From Pseudomonadota bacterium (GTDB lineage: Bacteria > Pseudomonadota > Alphaproteobacteria > Acetobacterales > Acetobacteraceae), in assembly GCA_018240405.1 (NCBI GenBank), contig JAFEFW010000646.1:31781-95780 (forward strand): 64,000 nucleotides of DNA. The letters are read 5' to 3'. Below the pieces are notes generated by a model. The model was not told where the DNA came from and made no database searches. It saw only the letters and a list, made by a program, of their open reading frames with translations. Below, piece after piece: positions 28,936 through 39,807 of this stretch (position 1 is its first letter; the number at the start of each line of letters is the position of its first letter). Both the position numbers and the translations under genes were made by a program.

Positions 28936-29236
28936 GATGTTCGCCTTCTCGATCTCCTGCTTGTTCCGAACCCTGCCAACGTCCATGTCAGACCGCAACC
29001 CGTGCCAACGGCGATGCATGAAGCGGCTGGACGCGGATATCCGGCGGGCGATCGACCCTGCCCTCAAGGCGCAACAACTCGATGCGCTTCAACAAGGATG
29101 CCTGGAAACAGGGCTAACCAGCGTGCCACCGCTTTCCCGGACGGGGCCCTGCACGTTGCCAACCACCGGCGTCGGGCTGGCGAAGCGTAACGCCGGCCCG
29201 AGCAGCGAGTCTCCCTTGGGATGACGGGAGGCTCGC
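28936..29236. other. Intergenic region between divergent cupin and DUF1223 genes
   Basis: This 301-bp region has no clear promoter or repeat. A plus-strand frame at 28985-29224 encodes about 79 residues with the stretch RLDADIRRAIDPALKAQQL, which looks protein-like. It lacks a convincing ribosome-binding site and ends just before the next gene, so I leave it unannotated. Confidence 0.4.
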
Positions 29237-29935
29237 ATGATCCATAGACGTAACCTGATGCTTGGCGCCGGCGCCCTGGCCACCGCGCCGGGCGCAGTGG
29301 CCGGCGGTGTGACGCCGCTGGTGGTACTGGAACTGTTCACCTCGCAGGGCTGCTCCTCCTGCCCGCCAGCCGATGCGCTGCTGACGGAGATGTCCCCTCG
29401 CCCCGGCGTCGTGGCGCTGGCCTGGCATGTCGACTACTGGAACCGGCTCGGCTGGCCCGACCCGTTCGCATTATCCGCCTGGACCGACCGCCAGCGCCGC
29501 TACGCGCAGCGGCTGAACGCCGAGGTGTACACGCCGGCGCTGGTGATCAACGGCACGCACATGGTGGTGGGGTCCGACCGCGGTGCCGTGCGCTCTGCCA
29601 TGGCTGCCGCCGCCGCGCCGGCGGTCGCCACCACATTGCAGCGTGCCGACGGTGGCGTGATCGCGCGCGTTGGGCCGCGGCCGGACGGCGCCATGGTCAC
29701 GCTGGTGACCTATGATCCGGAGCACGCGACGCCGGTCCGCGGCGGCGAGAATTCGGGCCGCACCTTGCGGGAGTCGCATATCGTGCGCACCGCCGCACCG
29801 GTAACCATCGGCAGCGAGGCCATGACCCTGGGCCCGGTCACGCCGCAGCAGGGCGCCGTCCTGCTCGTCCAGTCACCGGACCTTGCCATCCTGGGCGCGG
29901 CGCAGGTCAGGGCCGTGGGCGAGGCCGGCGCCTGA
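29237..29935 (+). CDS. DUF1223 thioredoxin-like secreted protein
   Basis: This 232-residue protein has an N-terminal export signal with a twin-arginine-like start (HRRNLMLGAGALATAPGAVAGG). The DUF1223 hallmark VVLELFTSQGCSSCPPADALL follows, in a thioredoxin-like fold with a CSSC active-site-like pair. HVDYWNRLGWPDPFA and YTPALVINGTHMVVGSDR are further family motifs. The function of the family is unknown; an export-associated thiol role is plausible. The ribosome-binding site GGGAGG precedes the ATG. Confidence 0.82.
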   Translation: MIHRRNLMLGAGALATAPGAVAGGVTPLVVLELFTSQGCSSCPPADALLTEMSPRPGVVALAWHVDYWNRLGWPDPFALSAWTDRQRRYAQRLNAEVYTPALVINGTHMVVGSDRGAVRSAMAAAAAPAVATTLQRADGGVIARVGPRPDGAMVTLVTYDPEHATPVRGGENSGRTLRESHIVRTAAPVTIGSEAMTLGPVTPQQGAVLLVQSPDLAILGAAQVRAVGEAGA

Positions 29936-30010
29936 CACGGACTGGCATCCGCGCCGCGGCTGGGTCATCATCCCCCCGCCGGTCTGCCGGCCAAAACAGG
30001 GGAGGTTCGG

Positions 30011-31276
30011 ATGGATCAGACGACACGCGAGTCACCCGCGCGCGATGAGCCTGGGCACACCCTGACCACCGGCGCGTGGCCGCCCGGCCTCACGCGCGTC
30101 CCGTACTGGGTTTATCGCGATGAGGCCGTGGCCCGCGCCGAACAGGCGCGCATTTTCGAAGGACCAGCCTGGCATTTCCTCTGCCTGGAGATCGACGTGC
30201 CGGAGGTGGGCGACTATCGCACCACCATGCTGGGCGCGATGCCGGTTGTGGTGGCACGGGCGGAGACCGGCGAAATCGTTGCCTTCGAGAACCGCTGCGC
30301 GCATCGCGGGGCGCTGATCTGCCTCGACGATGGCGGCCGGGTGAAGGATTTCCACTGCGTCTACCACGCCTGGCGCTACGATCTGCGCGGCAACCTGACC
30401 TCGATCGCCTTTCGCCGCGGCGTCAACGGCCAGGGTGGAATGCCGGCAGATTTCGACATGGCGCGGCACGGGCCGCGCAAGCTGCGTGTCACCGTCGTCT
30501 GCGGCCTGGTGTTCGGCACCCTGTCGGAGGAGACACCGTCGTTTGAGGCTTACGTCGGCGCCGACGTGATGGCGCGCCTGCGCCGCGTGCTGCACAAGAA
30601 GCTGGAGGTGATCGGCCGCTTCACGCAGGAGCTTCCCTGCAACTGGAAGCTCTACATGGAGAATGTGCGCGACACCTACCATGCCTCGCTGCTGCACACC
30701 TTTTTCACGACCTTCCGTATCACCCGGCTGAGCCAGGGTGGCGGCGTAATGGTCAGCCCGAACGGTGTGGCACATGCGTCGACCACGCTGGCGGCTGCCA
30801 TCGCGCCGGACAGTGCCTATGCCGGCATCCGTTCGGATAATCAGGGCCTGCAACTGCGCGAGCCCGGATTCATGCAGTCGGTGCAGGAATTCAACGACAA
30901 CATTACGCTGCAGATCCTGTCGGTCTACCCCGGCTTCATTCTGCAACAGATCCATAACGCGCTGGCGGTGCGGCAGATCGTGCCACTCAGCGTGGACCGG
31001 ATGGACCTGAACTGGACCTATCTGGGCTTCGCCGACGACACGCCAGAGTTGCGCGCGATGCGGCTGAAGCAGGGGAATCTCGCCGGCCCGGCCGGGTTCG
31101 TATCGATGGAGGACGGCGCGGTCGGCGGCTTTGTCCAGCGCGGCATCGCCGCGGCGGAGCAGGAACAGGCGGTGGTGGAGATGGGCGGCGGGTCGGCCGA
31201 AACGGCGGAAACGCGGGCGACGGAGGCCTCGGTGCGCGGCTTCTGGAAGGCCTGGCGCGCGCAGATGGGGGTCTGA
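30011..31276 (+). CDS. Aromatic ring-hydroxylating dioxygenase, Rieske alpha subunit
   Basis: This 421-residue protein has a Rieske [2Fe-2S] site: Cys96 and His98 (RCAHRG), Cys116 and His119 (HCVYHAW). The mononuclear iron site is in [16 protein letters not shown], with Asp221, His224 and His229. It resembles the large subunits of anthranilate/salicylate-type or related oxygenases. These enzymes add O2 to an aromatic ring and need a ferredoxin and reductase, neither of which is nearby. The beta subunit follows after 3 nt. The exact substrate cannot be told from sequence alone. Confidence 0.87.
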   Translation: MDQTTRESPARDEPGHTLTTGAWPPGLTRVPYWVYRDEAVARAEQARIFEGPAWHFLCLEIDVPEVGDYRTTMLGAMPVVVARAETGEIVAFENRCAHRGALICLDDGGRVKDFHCVYHAWRYDLRGNLTSIAFRRGVNGQGGMPADFDMARHGPRKLRVTVVCGLVFGTLSEETPSFEAYVGADVMARLRRVLHKKLEVIGRFTQELPCNWKLYMENVRDTYHASLLHTFFTTFRITRLSQGGGVMVSPNGVAHASTTLAAAIAPDSAYAGIRSDNQGLQLREPGFMQSVQEFNDNITLQILSVYPGFILQQIHNALAVRQIVPLSVDRMDLNWTYLGFADDTPELRAMRLKQGNLAGPAGFVSMEDGAVGGFVQRGIAAAEQEQAVVEMGGGSAETAETRATEASVRGFWKAWRAQMGV

Positions 31277-31279
31277 GCC

Positions 31280-31741
31280 GTGGTGACTGAAATTGCGACG
31301 CTCAATGCGCGCTGCGCCCAGGCGCTTGACTCTGACCGGCTGGAGGATTGGCCGAACTTCTTCATGGAGCGTTGCCTCTATCGCATCACCACGGCGGACA
31401 ACCACGCTCGGGGCTACCAGGCCGGCCTGATCTATGCCGACTCGCGAGCGATGCTGGCCGATCGGGTGACGGCGTTGCGCGAGGCGAACATCTACGAGCG
31501 GCAGCGCTATCGCCACATCCTGGGCATGCCGCTGGTGGACGCCGGGCCAGACGGATCGATGGCGGTGGAGACATCGTTTGCCGTGATCCGGACGATGCGC
31601 GACGGCCAGATGATAGTGTTTGCGGCGGGCATCTACCTGGACCGCGTCAGCCGGGATTCGGATGGTACTCTCCGCTACGCGGAGCGTATCGTGGTCTGCG
31701 ACAGCCAGAGGATTGATACGCTGCTGGCGATTCCGCTGTAG
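31280..31741 (+). CDS. Aromatic ring-hydroxylating dioxygenase, beta subunit
   Basis: This 153-residue protein starts at GTG 31280 (or the next codon, also GTG), 3 nt after the alpha subunit. It has the SnoaL-like alpha+beta fold of ring-hydroxylating dioxygenase beta subunits: LEDWPNFFMERCLYRITTADN and YERQRYRHILGMP are characteristic. It completes an alpha3-beta3 type terminal oxygenase and is structural rather than catalytic. Acquisition of electron-transfer partners from elsewhere in the genome is needed. Confidence 0.85.
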   Translation: MVTEIATLNARCAQALDSDRLEDWPNFFMERCLYRITTADNHARGYQAGLIYADSRAMLADRVTALREANIYERQRYRHILGMPLVDAGPDGSMAVETSFAVIRTMRDGQMIVFAAGIYLDRVSRDSDGTLRYAERIVVCDSQRIDTLLAIPL

Positions 31742-32369
31742 CAGCCCAGCCGCGTGCCATGCCGGGCGACAGACGAGGCCCCGTGGCCTTGATCTTTACG
31801 CAAGCCATCGGCCAGAGGTCGGGTGACGAACTGGGCCGGGCTCTGGCTCTTGTCATACAAGGTGTTCGAGACAATGACCCTCATGACCCTCGCAGTCATG
31901 GCCGGCCGGAGTGCGGGCCATGACGATAAAGCGTAGGCTGCAGGCTCAAGGTTAGCGCCTGTGGGCCTGCGCCCGCCATAATGACAAGAGGCGGCCGGGC
32001 ACCCTGATATCAGGGCTCCCTCCCAGCGATCCGGTTCATGCATGCGCTCGCAATGAACTCCCGCCGCAAAGGTAATCGGCGACGTATCGCAGAGGTCCCG
32101 GTTCTCATGCACGTATAGTTCATCGCATCCGATACACCTCCATTTCCGAGCTTTATGGAAGTTCTTTCAGAAACGTCATCTGTTTCGATCCATTGCTTAT
32201 TGAGATATCTTCAGTATTTGATCGCGGGCATGCCAATTCTGTGTTGGCAGTCCGTGACGCCGCTGGCACATAGGGACGCACCCGGCCGGATGCGCAGCTC
32301 AACATCCGCAACGCCCGGTCGCGCCACGCCCTGGCAGCCTGTCTTGCCGGACCAGCAAGGAAGATATCT
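31742..32369. other. 628-bp gene-poor stretch with palindrome and AT-rich tail
   Basis: No convincing gene. GTCATGGCC (31895-31903) and GGCCATGAC (31916-31924) form a perfect 9-bp hairpin similar to the ends of the repeat at 39625. A minus frame at 31675-32112 has poor codon character. The part at about 32140-32240 is clearly more AT-rich than the surroundings (for example TATTGAGATATCTTCAG), which may hold the promoter of the GH5 gene or mark a junction. Confidence 0.5.
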
Positions 32370-33530
32370 GTGCCATCATCAAGACATCGGTGCCGACTGG
32401 TTGGCGTGATCTGCAGTGTCCTGCTGCTGTTACTCTGCGTGGCCGGCGCTGCTGCAAGCGAGACCGGCGATCGGGTGCAGGTCACCGCCGGACGACCAGG
32501 CACAGCCGTAAACCGCTCTGTCCAGACCGGTCGCTTCACGATCGCCAACGGTCAGATCATCGCCCCGGACGGCAGCGTTTTCGAAGGACGCGGCATCAAT
32601 ATCAGCGACAGCAACATGCGCTATCTGGAGAACCCGGAGACGGGAGCGCCGTTCACGACCGTGTTCCCGAACATCAGCATCATCCGGCTGGCCTGCTATT
32701 CGTATCAGCTTCCGGCCTTTTATGACCGCTTCATCGACGCGATGACCGCCCTGGGCATCGTCGTGATCATCGAAAACCACCAGAACTCGGATCGCACCAA
32801 TTCCGGCGGCGGCGCCGGCGTCGTCTTCACAGGCATCGAACTGAGCCGGGAATCCAACTGGTACAATGCGCTGGCGGCCCACTTTGCCGACAATCCGTAT
32901 GTCTGGTTCGGCACGAACAATGAGCCCTCGATCAGGCCGTCCGCGGCTGCGCTGTCCCGGTGGCAACTGACCACATATCAGGCGATTCGCGGGGAGAACG
33001 GATTTCCCGCCACGAACAATACATCCGTCATCACTGTCAGCGTCGGATGGGGCAGCGCCAATGGCGGCTTCGGCGCCAGCAGCGGCGTAAAACCTTCTGT
33101 TTACGCTGGCATGACGAATGTGGTCTGGGACTTCCATCAGTATGCATGGATGTATCGCGGCCGGGACGCCAGCGTCAGTACGGCCACCATGGCATCGTCC
33201 ATGAAGCGCTTCTTTGGCGAATTGCAGGAACTGCGCAGCGCCGACGGCGTCATGCCTGTGATCGTTGGGGAGTACGGCGACTCCACGGATGGCAACGTGC
33301 TCGACGTCAGTGGCATGAACCTGGTGCGAGCGGTGCATCAGGCCGGTGTCCCGACAATGGCCTGGCACTGGTCCAGTGACTATGGCCGCTATGACCACCT
33401 GAACAGCCACGTCACCGGGGGCAAGCTGACAGCGCCCTATGGTGAAGCGGTGGCGGCGCATATCCAAGCTGGCCATGGCCCCCGACGCAGCCCGATAGCC
33501 GGCCGCAGCTACGGTGAGCAAAAACGCTAG
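32370..33530 (+). CDS. Secreted glycoside hydrolase family 5 (cellulase-like)
   Basis: The GTG at 32370 behind AAGGAAG gives 386 residues with a signal peptide (LVGVICSVLLLLLCVAGAAAS). A GH5-like TIM barrel follows. FEGRGINISDSN is an early-strand motif. NPYVWFGTNNEPS carries the acid/base Glu185, and VMPVIVGEYGDS the nucleophile Glu301. WDFHQYAW and MAWHWSSDYG are further active-site strands. It probably hydrolyses a beta-glucan or similar polysaccharide outside the cytoplasm; the subfamily is not resolved. It stands alone between the dioxygenase genes and cbbR, with no cellulose synthase nearby. Confidence 0.82.
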   Translation: MPSSRHRCRLVGVICSVLLLLLCVAGAAASETGDRVQVTAGRPGTAVNRSVQTGRFTIANGQIIAPDGSVFEGRGINISDSNMRYLENPETGAPFTTVFPNISIIRLACYSYQLPAFYDRFIDAMTALGIVVIIENHQNSDRTNSGGGAGVVFTGIELSRESNWYNALAAHFADNPYVWFGTNNEPSIRPSAAALSRWQLTTYQAIRGENGFPATNNTSVITVSVGWGSANGGFGASSGVKPSVYAGMTNVVWDFHQYAWMYRGRDASVSTATMASSMKRFFGELQELRSADGVMPVIVGEYGDSTDGNVLDVSGMNLVRAVHQAGVPTMAWHWSSDYGRYDHLNSHVTGGKLTAPYGEAVAAHIQAGHGPRRSPIAGRSYGEQKR

Positions 33531-33576
33531 AGTACCCGCACCACGGGCGAAGGTGATTGCGCCTGATCGGGTTCAG

Positions 33577-34563
33577 CTAAGCGATCTGAGCAAGCCGCTC
33601 TGGCACATGCGCGGTCATCTCCAGTGTCTTCGGCAGGAACTGTGCCCCCTTCCACGCCAGATGCTCCCACAGCGCCTGCCCCGCCGGCAGCAGCCGATGC
33701 TCCGCCCGGCGCACCACGAACCATTGCCGCATTACCGGTGTTCCCTCCACATCCAGGATCGCCAGGCGCCCGTCCGCCACCTCGGCGGCGATCGTGTGCG
33801 CCGACAGCAGCGCCACGCCCATCCCTGCCATCACCGCCTGCTTGATCGTCTCATTGCTGCCGATCTCCATGCGCAGTCCTTCCGGCAGTCCCTTGAACAG
33901 GTCCAGCATCAGCGACCGCGTGCCGGAGCCTGGCTCGCGCAGCAGGAAGCGCTCCTGCGCCACCTCGGCCAGCGAAATGCCCTTGCGTGACGCCAAACGG
34001 TGGTCCGGCGCGGCGATGATCACATGCGGATGGTCGCCAATCACCGCCCGTTCGACTGGAAAATGCTCCGGCGGATAGCCCATGATGCACATGTCGAACT
34101 CGAACTTTTCCAGGGCGCCGATCACCTCAGCGCGGTTGCCGACCCAGACACGCATCTCGACCTTTGGATGGGCGCGCTGATACGCCGCCAGGGCGAACGG
34201 CGCGAAATACTTGGCCGTGCTGATCACCCCCACTGAAGCCCGGCCGCTATCCATTCCTTGCAGCGCCTCGATCGCGGTGGCGCAGTCGCGCAGCGCCGCC
34301 TCCACGCGATCGAGGGCGATCAGCACCTCCCGCCCGGCTTCAGTCGGGCGCGCCCCCTCCGCCGTGCGCTCGAACAGCGGCACCCCGGCGAGCGCGTCCT
34401 CCAGCAGATGCAGTTGCTGCGTCACTGCCGGCGGCGTCACCGCCAGCATCTGCGCGGCGGCCGAAATGCTCCTGGTGCTGGTCACCGCCCCCAGCGCCCG
34501 CAGTTGCCGCAGCGACGTTCTCCGTGGAAAATTTACAAACTTTTCTTTCATTGACACCAACAT
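33577..34563 (-). CDS. cbbR: LysR-family regulator CbbR
   Basis: This 328-residue protein has an N-terminal winged HTH (TSLRQLRALGAVTSTRSISAAAQMLAVTPPAVTQQL) and a LysR substrate-binding domain (about 95-310) with REPGSGTRSLMLDLF. It is divergent from cbbF, the standard arrangement for CbbR, which activates the Calvin operon in response to RuBP, NADPH or related metabolites. The start is ATG 34563 or 34551 (MKEKFVNF); neither has a good ribosome-binding site. Confidence 0.92.
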   Translation of the reverse strand: MLVSMKEKFVNFPRRTSLRQLRALGAVTSTRSISAAAQMLAVTPPAVTQQLHLLEDALAGVPLFERTAEGARPTEAGREVLIALDRVEAALRDCATAIEALQGMDSGRASVGVISTAKYFAPFALAAYQRAHPKVEMRVWVGNRAEVIGALEKFEFDMCIMGYPPEHFPVERAVIGDHPHVIIAAPDHRLASRKGISLAEVAQERFLLREPGSGTRSLMLDLFKGLPEGLRMEIGSNETIKQAVMAGMGVALLSAHTIAAEVADGRLAILDVEGTPVMRQWFVVRRAEHRLLPAGQALWEHLAWKGAQFLPKTLEMTAHVPERLAQIA

Positions 34564-34665
34564 AAAAAGATTTTCTTGGCTCTCCTAATCCCGCTAGAAG
34601 TTTGCTGCAAGGCAGCAATGGCGCACCCCTTGTGCCGAGCGGCTTTCCCAGGAGGGACGGATTTC
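34564..34665. promoter_or_regulatory. cbbR-cbbF divergent control region
   Basis: The gap is 102 bp, AT-rich at its cbbR end. AAGATTTTCTT (34568-34578) is a small palindrome. TTGCTGC-AAG-GCAGCAA (34602-34618) is a perfect 7-bp inverted repeat about 50 nt before the cbbF start. CbbR sites contain T-N11-A dyads. I cannot assign one with certainty. Confidence 0.5.
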
Positions 34666-35697
34666 GTGACGACCCTGAATGAGTGTCTCGCCGACTGGTC
34701 CGGAGAAAATGCGGACCGCCGCTCCGTCGCCAACATTATTGAGGCGATTGCGGCCGGCGCTGCCGACTTGGTCACGGTCGTCGCTCAAGGCCCGCTCGCC
34801 GGTGATCTTGGCCTGGTGCTGGGTGAGAGCCGGGACGGCGACGGCCAGAAGGCGATCGATCTCTACGCCAATGAACTTTACAAGACCCGCCTGCGCGAGG
34901 CCGGCGCCGCCAGCATGGCGTCGGAGGAGGACAACGGCGTCGTGGTGCTGAACCCCGATGGCCGCTTCTCGGTCGCCATTGACCCGCTCGACGGCTCCAA
35001 CAACGTCGTCAACAACGCGCCGATGGGCACCGTTTTCTCGGTGCTGCCGGCGATCCAGGGGGGCAGTCCGGAAGCCAGTTTCCTCGTCCCGGGTTCGGAA
35101 CAGCAGGCGGCAGGCTTCCTGCTGTTTGGTCCCTACACGGCCCTGGTGCTGACGGTCTGCGCTGGCACCCATGTGTTTACGCTGGAACCGACCAGCCGGA
35201 CCTTCATCCTGACGCGTGGCCCGCTGGTGATCCCGCACGCGCAGCGCACCTACGCCATCAACGGCTCCAACGCCCGCCACTGGCCGCTGCCGATCAGGGC
35301 GTTCGTGGAAGAGTGCATTGCCGGGACCGAAGGCCCGCGCGGCGTCGACTACAACACCCGCTGGCTCGGCGCCGTCGTGTCGGAGGCGTATCGCATCCTC
35401 AACCATGGCGGCATCTACCTGTATCCCGGCGACACGCGCCCCGGCTACATGCGCGGCCGTCTGCGCCTTCTGTATGAGTGCAATCCGATCGCCCTGCTGG
35501 TCGAGCAGGCGGGTGGCGTGGCGACCGATGGGTTCAGCCGCATCCTCGACCTGACGCCGTCCGACATCCATGAGCACTCACCGCTGATCTTCGGCTCGCC
35601 CGACAAGGTTGACCGCGTGATCGCGCTCTACACCGACCATGTGCCACAGGCCGGGCAGCGCCCGCTGTTTTCGGCGCGCGGCCTGTTCCGCTCCTGA
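34666..35697 (+). CDS. cbbF: Fructose-1,6-/sedoheptulose-1,7-bisphosphatase
   Basis: I chose GTG 34666 (MTTLNECLADWSGENADRR), 9 nt after AGGAGG, over in-frame starts to 34576. This gives 343 residues. Class I FBPase motifs are present: SEEDNGVVVLNPDG, then IDPLDGSNNVVNNAPMGTVFS (metal-binding Asp residues), and LVEQAGGVATDG near the C-terminus. It dephosphorylates FBP and SBP in the Calvin cycle. First gene of the cbb operon; cbbP follows 16 nt later. Confidence 0.95.
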   Translation: MTTLNECLADWSGENADRRSVANIIEAIAAGAADLVTVVAQGPLAGDLGLVLGESRDGDGQKAIDLYANELYKTRLREAGAASMASEEDNGVVVLNPDGRFSVAIDPLDGSNNVVNNAPMGTVFSVLPAIQGGSPEASFLVPGSEQQAAGFLLFGPYTALVLTVCAGTHVFTLEPTSRTFILTRGPLVIPHAQRTYAINGSNARHWPLPIRAFVEECIAGTEGPRGVDYNTRWLGAVVSEAYRILNHGGIYLYPGDTRPGYMRGRLRLLYECNPIALLVEQAGGVATDGFSRILDLTPSDIHEHSPLIFGSPDKVDRVIALYTDHVPQAGQRPLFSARGLFRS

Positions 35698-35713
35698 ACA
35701 GGAATCAACAAGA

Positions 35714-36589
35714 ATGTCCGTCAAGCATCCGATCATTTCCGTTACCGGCTCGTCCGGCGCCGGCACGACGACCGTCAAGTCGACCTTCGAACGCATCTTT
35801 GCCCGCGAACACATCACCGCCGCCTTCATAGAGGGCGACGCGTTCCATCGTTACGACCGGATGGAAATGCGCCAGGCGATGAAGGACGCCGAGGAAGCCG
35901 GCAACCACCATTTCAGCCATTTCGGCCTGGAAGCGAACCTGCTGGCGGAACTGGAGCAGAGCTTTGCCGAATACGGCCGCCGCGGCGGCGGTAAGACCCG
36001 GCATTACATCCATGACGACCGCGAGGCAGAAGTCTATGGCGCGCCGCCGGGCACCTTCACCGCGTGGGAGGAGTTTCCCCGCGGCACCGATGTGCTGTTC
36101 TATGAAGGCCTGCACGGCGCCGTCGTTACCGAAGAGGTGAACGTCGCCAGGCACGCCGACCTGAAGATCGGCGTGGTGCCGGTGATCAACCTGGAATGGA
36201 TCCAGAAGATTCACCGCGACCGATCGACGCGTGGGTATTCGACTGAGGCGGTGACGGACACGATCCTGCGCCGGATGCCGGACTATGTCCGTTACATCTG
36301 CCCGCAATTCACCGAAACGGATGTGAACTTCCAGCGCGTGCCGATGGTGGATACATCGAACCCTTTCATTGCGCGGTGGATTCCAACCGCTGACGAATCG
36401 ATGGTGGTGATCCGCTTCAAGAGTCCCCGCGGCATCGACTTCTCCTACCTGATCTCAATGCTCCACGGCAGTTTCATGTCGCGGGCGAATTCGATTGTCA
36501 TTCCGGGCCCGAAGCTCGACCTGGCGATGCAACTGATCCTGACGCCGATGATCCTGCAGTTGATCGAGCGGAAACGCCGCGCGGCCTGA
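35714..36589 (+). CDS. cbbP: Phosphoribulokinase
   Basis: This 291-residue class I (bacterial-type) phosphoribulokinase has the P-loop [10 protein letters not shown] near residue 12. It continues with [12 protein letters not shown] (catalytic Asp region) and [30 protein letters not shown] is the PRK signature. It makes ribulose-1,5-bisphosphate for RuBisCO at the cost of ATP. The start is ATG 35714 (MSVKHPIIS). Upstream codons belong to the end of cbbF in another frame. Confidence 0.96.
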   Translation: MSVKHPIISVTGSSGAGTTTVKSTFERIFAREHITAAFIEGDAFHRYDRMEMRQAMKDAEEAGNHHFSHFGLEANLLAELEQSFAEYGRRGGGKTRHYIHDDREAEVYGAPPGTFTAWEEFPRGTDVLFYEGLHGAVVTEEVNVARHADLKIGVVPVINLEWIQKIHRDRSTRGYSTEAVTDTILRRMPDYVRYICPQFTETDVNFQRVPMVDTSNPFIARWIPTADESMVVIRFKSPRGIDFSYLISMLHGSFMSRANSIVIPGPKLDLAMQLILTPMILQLIERKRRAA

Positions 36590-36617
36590 ACCAGACCAAG
36601 AAAAGGAAGACGAGACG

Positions 36618-37700
36618 ATGGCTTTCATCAGCCTGCGGCAGTTGCTCGACCATGCCGCGGAACACGGCTACGGCGTGCCCGCCTTCAACATCAATAACAT
36701 GGAGCAGTTGCTGGGTATCATGGTGGCCGCCGAGAAGACCTCGGCGCCGGTGATCCTGCAGGCCAGCCGCGGCGCGCGGTCCTATGCCGGCGACATCATG
36801 CTGCGCCACATGGTGCAGGCGGCGGTGGAAACCTATCCGCATATCCCGGTCTGCATGCATCTCGACCACGGCGACAAGCCGCCGACCTGCTTCTCGGCCA
36901 TCCAGAACGGATTCACCAGTGTCATGATGGATGGCTCCCTGGAAGCCGACGGCAAGACGCCGGCATCGTATGACTACAACGTTGCTGTGACGGCGAAGGT
37001 CTCTGAACTGGCGCATGCAGTCGGCGTGTCGGTCGAGGGCGAGCTCGGCTGCCTCGGTTCGCTGGAAACCGGCCATGGCGAGAAGGAAGACGGCCATGGC
37101 GCGGAAGGAAAGCTCAGCCGCGAGCAGCTGCTGACCGATCCGGACCAGGCGAAGGATTTCGTCGTCCGCACCGGCGTGGATGCGCTGGCGGTGGCCATCG
37201 GCACCAGCCACGGCGCCTATAAGTTCAACCGTGAGCCGACCGGCGACATCCTGGCGATGGACGTGGTGAAGGCGATCCATGAGCGCCTGCCGAACACCCA
37301 CCTCGTGATGCACGGATCGTCATCCGTACCGCAGGATCTGCAGGAGATCTTCAACAGGTTCGGCGGCGCCATGCCGCAGACCTGGGGCGTTCCCGTCAAG
37401 GAAATCCAGCTCGGCATCAAATACGGCGTGCGCAAGATCAACATCGACACCGACTGCCGCATCGCCATGACCGGCCAGTTCCGGAAACTTGCCGCCGAAA
37501 AGAAGGCGGAGTTCGATCCGCGCGCGTTCCTGAAGCCGGCGATGGCCGCGCTCACCGATCTGTGCGCGCAACGCTTTGAGGAATTTGGCACCGCCGGCAA
37601 GGCGCCGCTGATCCGTCCGCTGCCGCTGTCCGCCATGGCGAGCCGCTACGCCAAGGGCGATCTTGACCCCATCACCGGCGCCGCCAGGCGCGCGGCCTGA
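36618..37700 (+). CDS. cbbA: Class II fructose-1,6-bisphosphate aldolase
   Basis: This 360-residue class II aldolase has zinc-ligand motifs HLDHGD (near residue 82) and later GTSHGAYKF and [22 protein letters not shown] near the C-terminus is also conserved. It condenses triose phosphates to FBP and, in the Calvin cycle, also erythrose-4-phosphate to SBP. It is 28 nt after cbbP and 24 nt before cbbL. Confidence 0.96.
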   Translation: MAFISLRQLLDHAAEHGYGVPAFNINNMEQLLGIMVAAEKTSAPVILQASRGARSYAGDIMLRHMVQAAVETYPHIPVCMHLDHGDKPPTCFSAIQNGFTSVMMDGSLEADGKTPASYDYNVAVTAKVSELAHAVGVSVEGELGCLGSLETGHGEKEDGHGAEGKLSREQLLTDPDQAKDFVVRTGVDALAVAIGTSHGAYKFNREPTGDILAMDVVKAIHERLPNTHLVMHGSSSVPQDLQEIFNRFGGAMPQTWGVPVKEIQLGIKYGVRKINIDTDCRIAMTGQFRKLAAEKKAEFDPRAFLKPAMAALTDLCAQRFEEFGTAGKAPLIRPLPLSAMASRYAKGDLDPITGAARRAA

Positions 37701-37709
37701 GTTTTCTGA

Positions 37710-39176
<1,467 letters not shown>

Positions 39177-39187
39177 GGAGGCCGAAA

Positions 39188-39607
39188 ATGCGAGTTACAC
39201 AGGGCACATTCAGCTTCCTGCCGGACCTGACGGACGAGCAGATCAGCAAGCAGGTCGCCTACTGCATGCGCAACGGCTGGGCGGTGAATATTGAGTACAC
39301 CGACGATCCGCATCCTCGAAACACCTATTGGGAGATGTGGGGCAATCCGATGTTCGACCTGAAGGACCCCGCTGCGGTCATGTATGAGCTCGGCGAGTGC
39401 CGTAAGGTGCACAAGGGGCGCGCGTATATCCGCCTGTCGGCGTTCGATGCGACGGCCGGATGGGAGAGCCTGCGGCTGTCCTTCATCACCGACCGGCCGG
39501 AAAACGAAGACGGCTTCATGCTGGAGCGGCAGGAAGTCGCCGGGCGGTCGATGCGCTACACGACGCGGGCGTACGCGACAGACAAGCCGGTCGGGGCCAG
39601 GTACTAG
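39188..39607 (+). CDS. cbbS: RuBisCO small subunit, form IC
   Basis: This 139-residue protein is longer than green-type small subunits owing to the C-terminal extension ([20 protein letters not shown]), which in red-type enzymes forms the central beta-barrel lid. [19 protein letters not shown] is the standard start. It is 11 nt after cbbL with an AAGGAGG ribosome-binding site. It is followed by a palindromic repeat rather than directly by cbbX. Confidence 0.96.
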   Translation: MRVTQGTFSFLPDLTDEQISKQVAYCMRNGWAVNIEYTDDPHPRNTYWEMWGNPMFDLKDPAAVMYELGECRKVHKGRAYIRLSAFDATAGWESLRLSFITDRPENEDGFMLERQEVAGRSMRYTTRAYATDKPVGARY

Positions 39608-39624
39608 GCGACGCACTGCTCAAC

Positions 39625-39733
39625 CGTCATGGCGGGCGAAGGCCCGCCATCCACGCCTTTGCAGCAACGGCACGGCTTCAGTACTGGACGAACACCGCAA
39701 GGCGTGGATGGTCGGCCTCCGCCGACCATGACG
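39625..39733. repeat. Nested palindromic intergenic repeat between cbbS and cbbX
   Basis: Outer arms CGTCATGG (39625-39632) and CCATGACG (39726-39733) enclose further paired arms: ATCCACGCCTT (39649-39659) with AAGGCGTGGAT (39699-39709). Two local hairpins exist, ATGGCGGGC/GCCCGCCAT (39629-39637/39642-39650) and ATGGTCGG/CCGACCAT (39708-39715/39722-39729). This is the layout of BIME/REP-type elements that are frequent in related genomes. It may modulate read-through or stabilise the cbbLS part of the message. Confidence 0.8.
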
Positions 39734-39807
39734 ATACAGCACAGGACTTCGCCCACCACTGCAACGGTCGGCGCCGGCCCGACAAGCACCCTCAACTCAA
39801 AGCTGGT

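Noticed and set aside
28985-29224. Possible 79-residue gene between cupin and DUF1223 genes
   Set aside because: Some protein-like sequence but no ribosome-binding site, low-complexity end and no recognisable family.
31675-32112. Minus frame of 145 codons after the Rieske beta gene
   Set aside because: Overlaps the beta-subunit end, spans a palindrome and has no conserved pattern.
39460-39807. In-frame N-terminal extension of CbbX
   Set aside because: It passes through cbbS in another frame and the palindromic repeat; CbbX proteins begin near MDMTTP.
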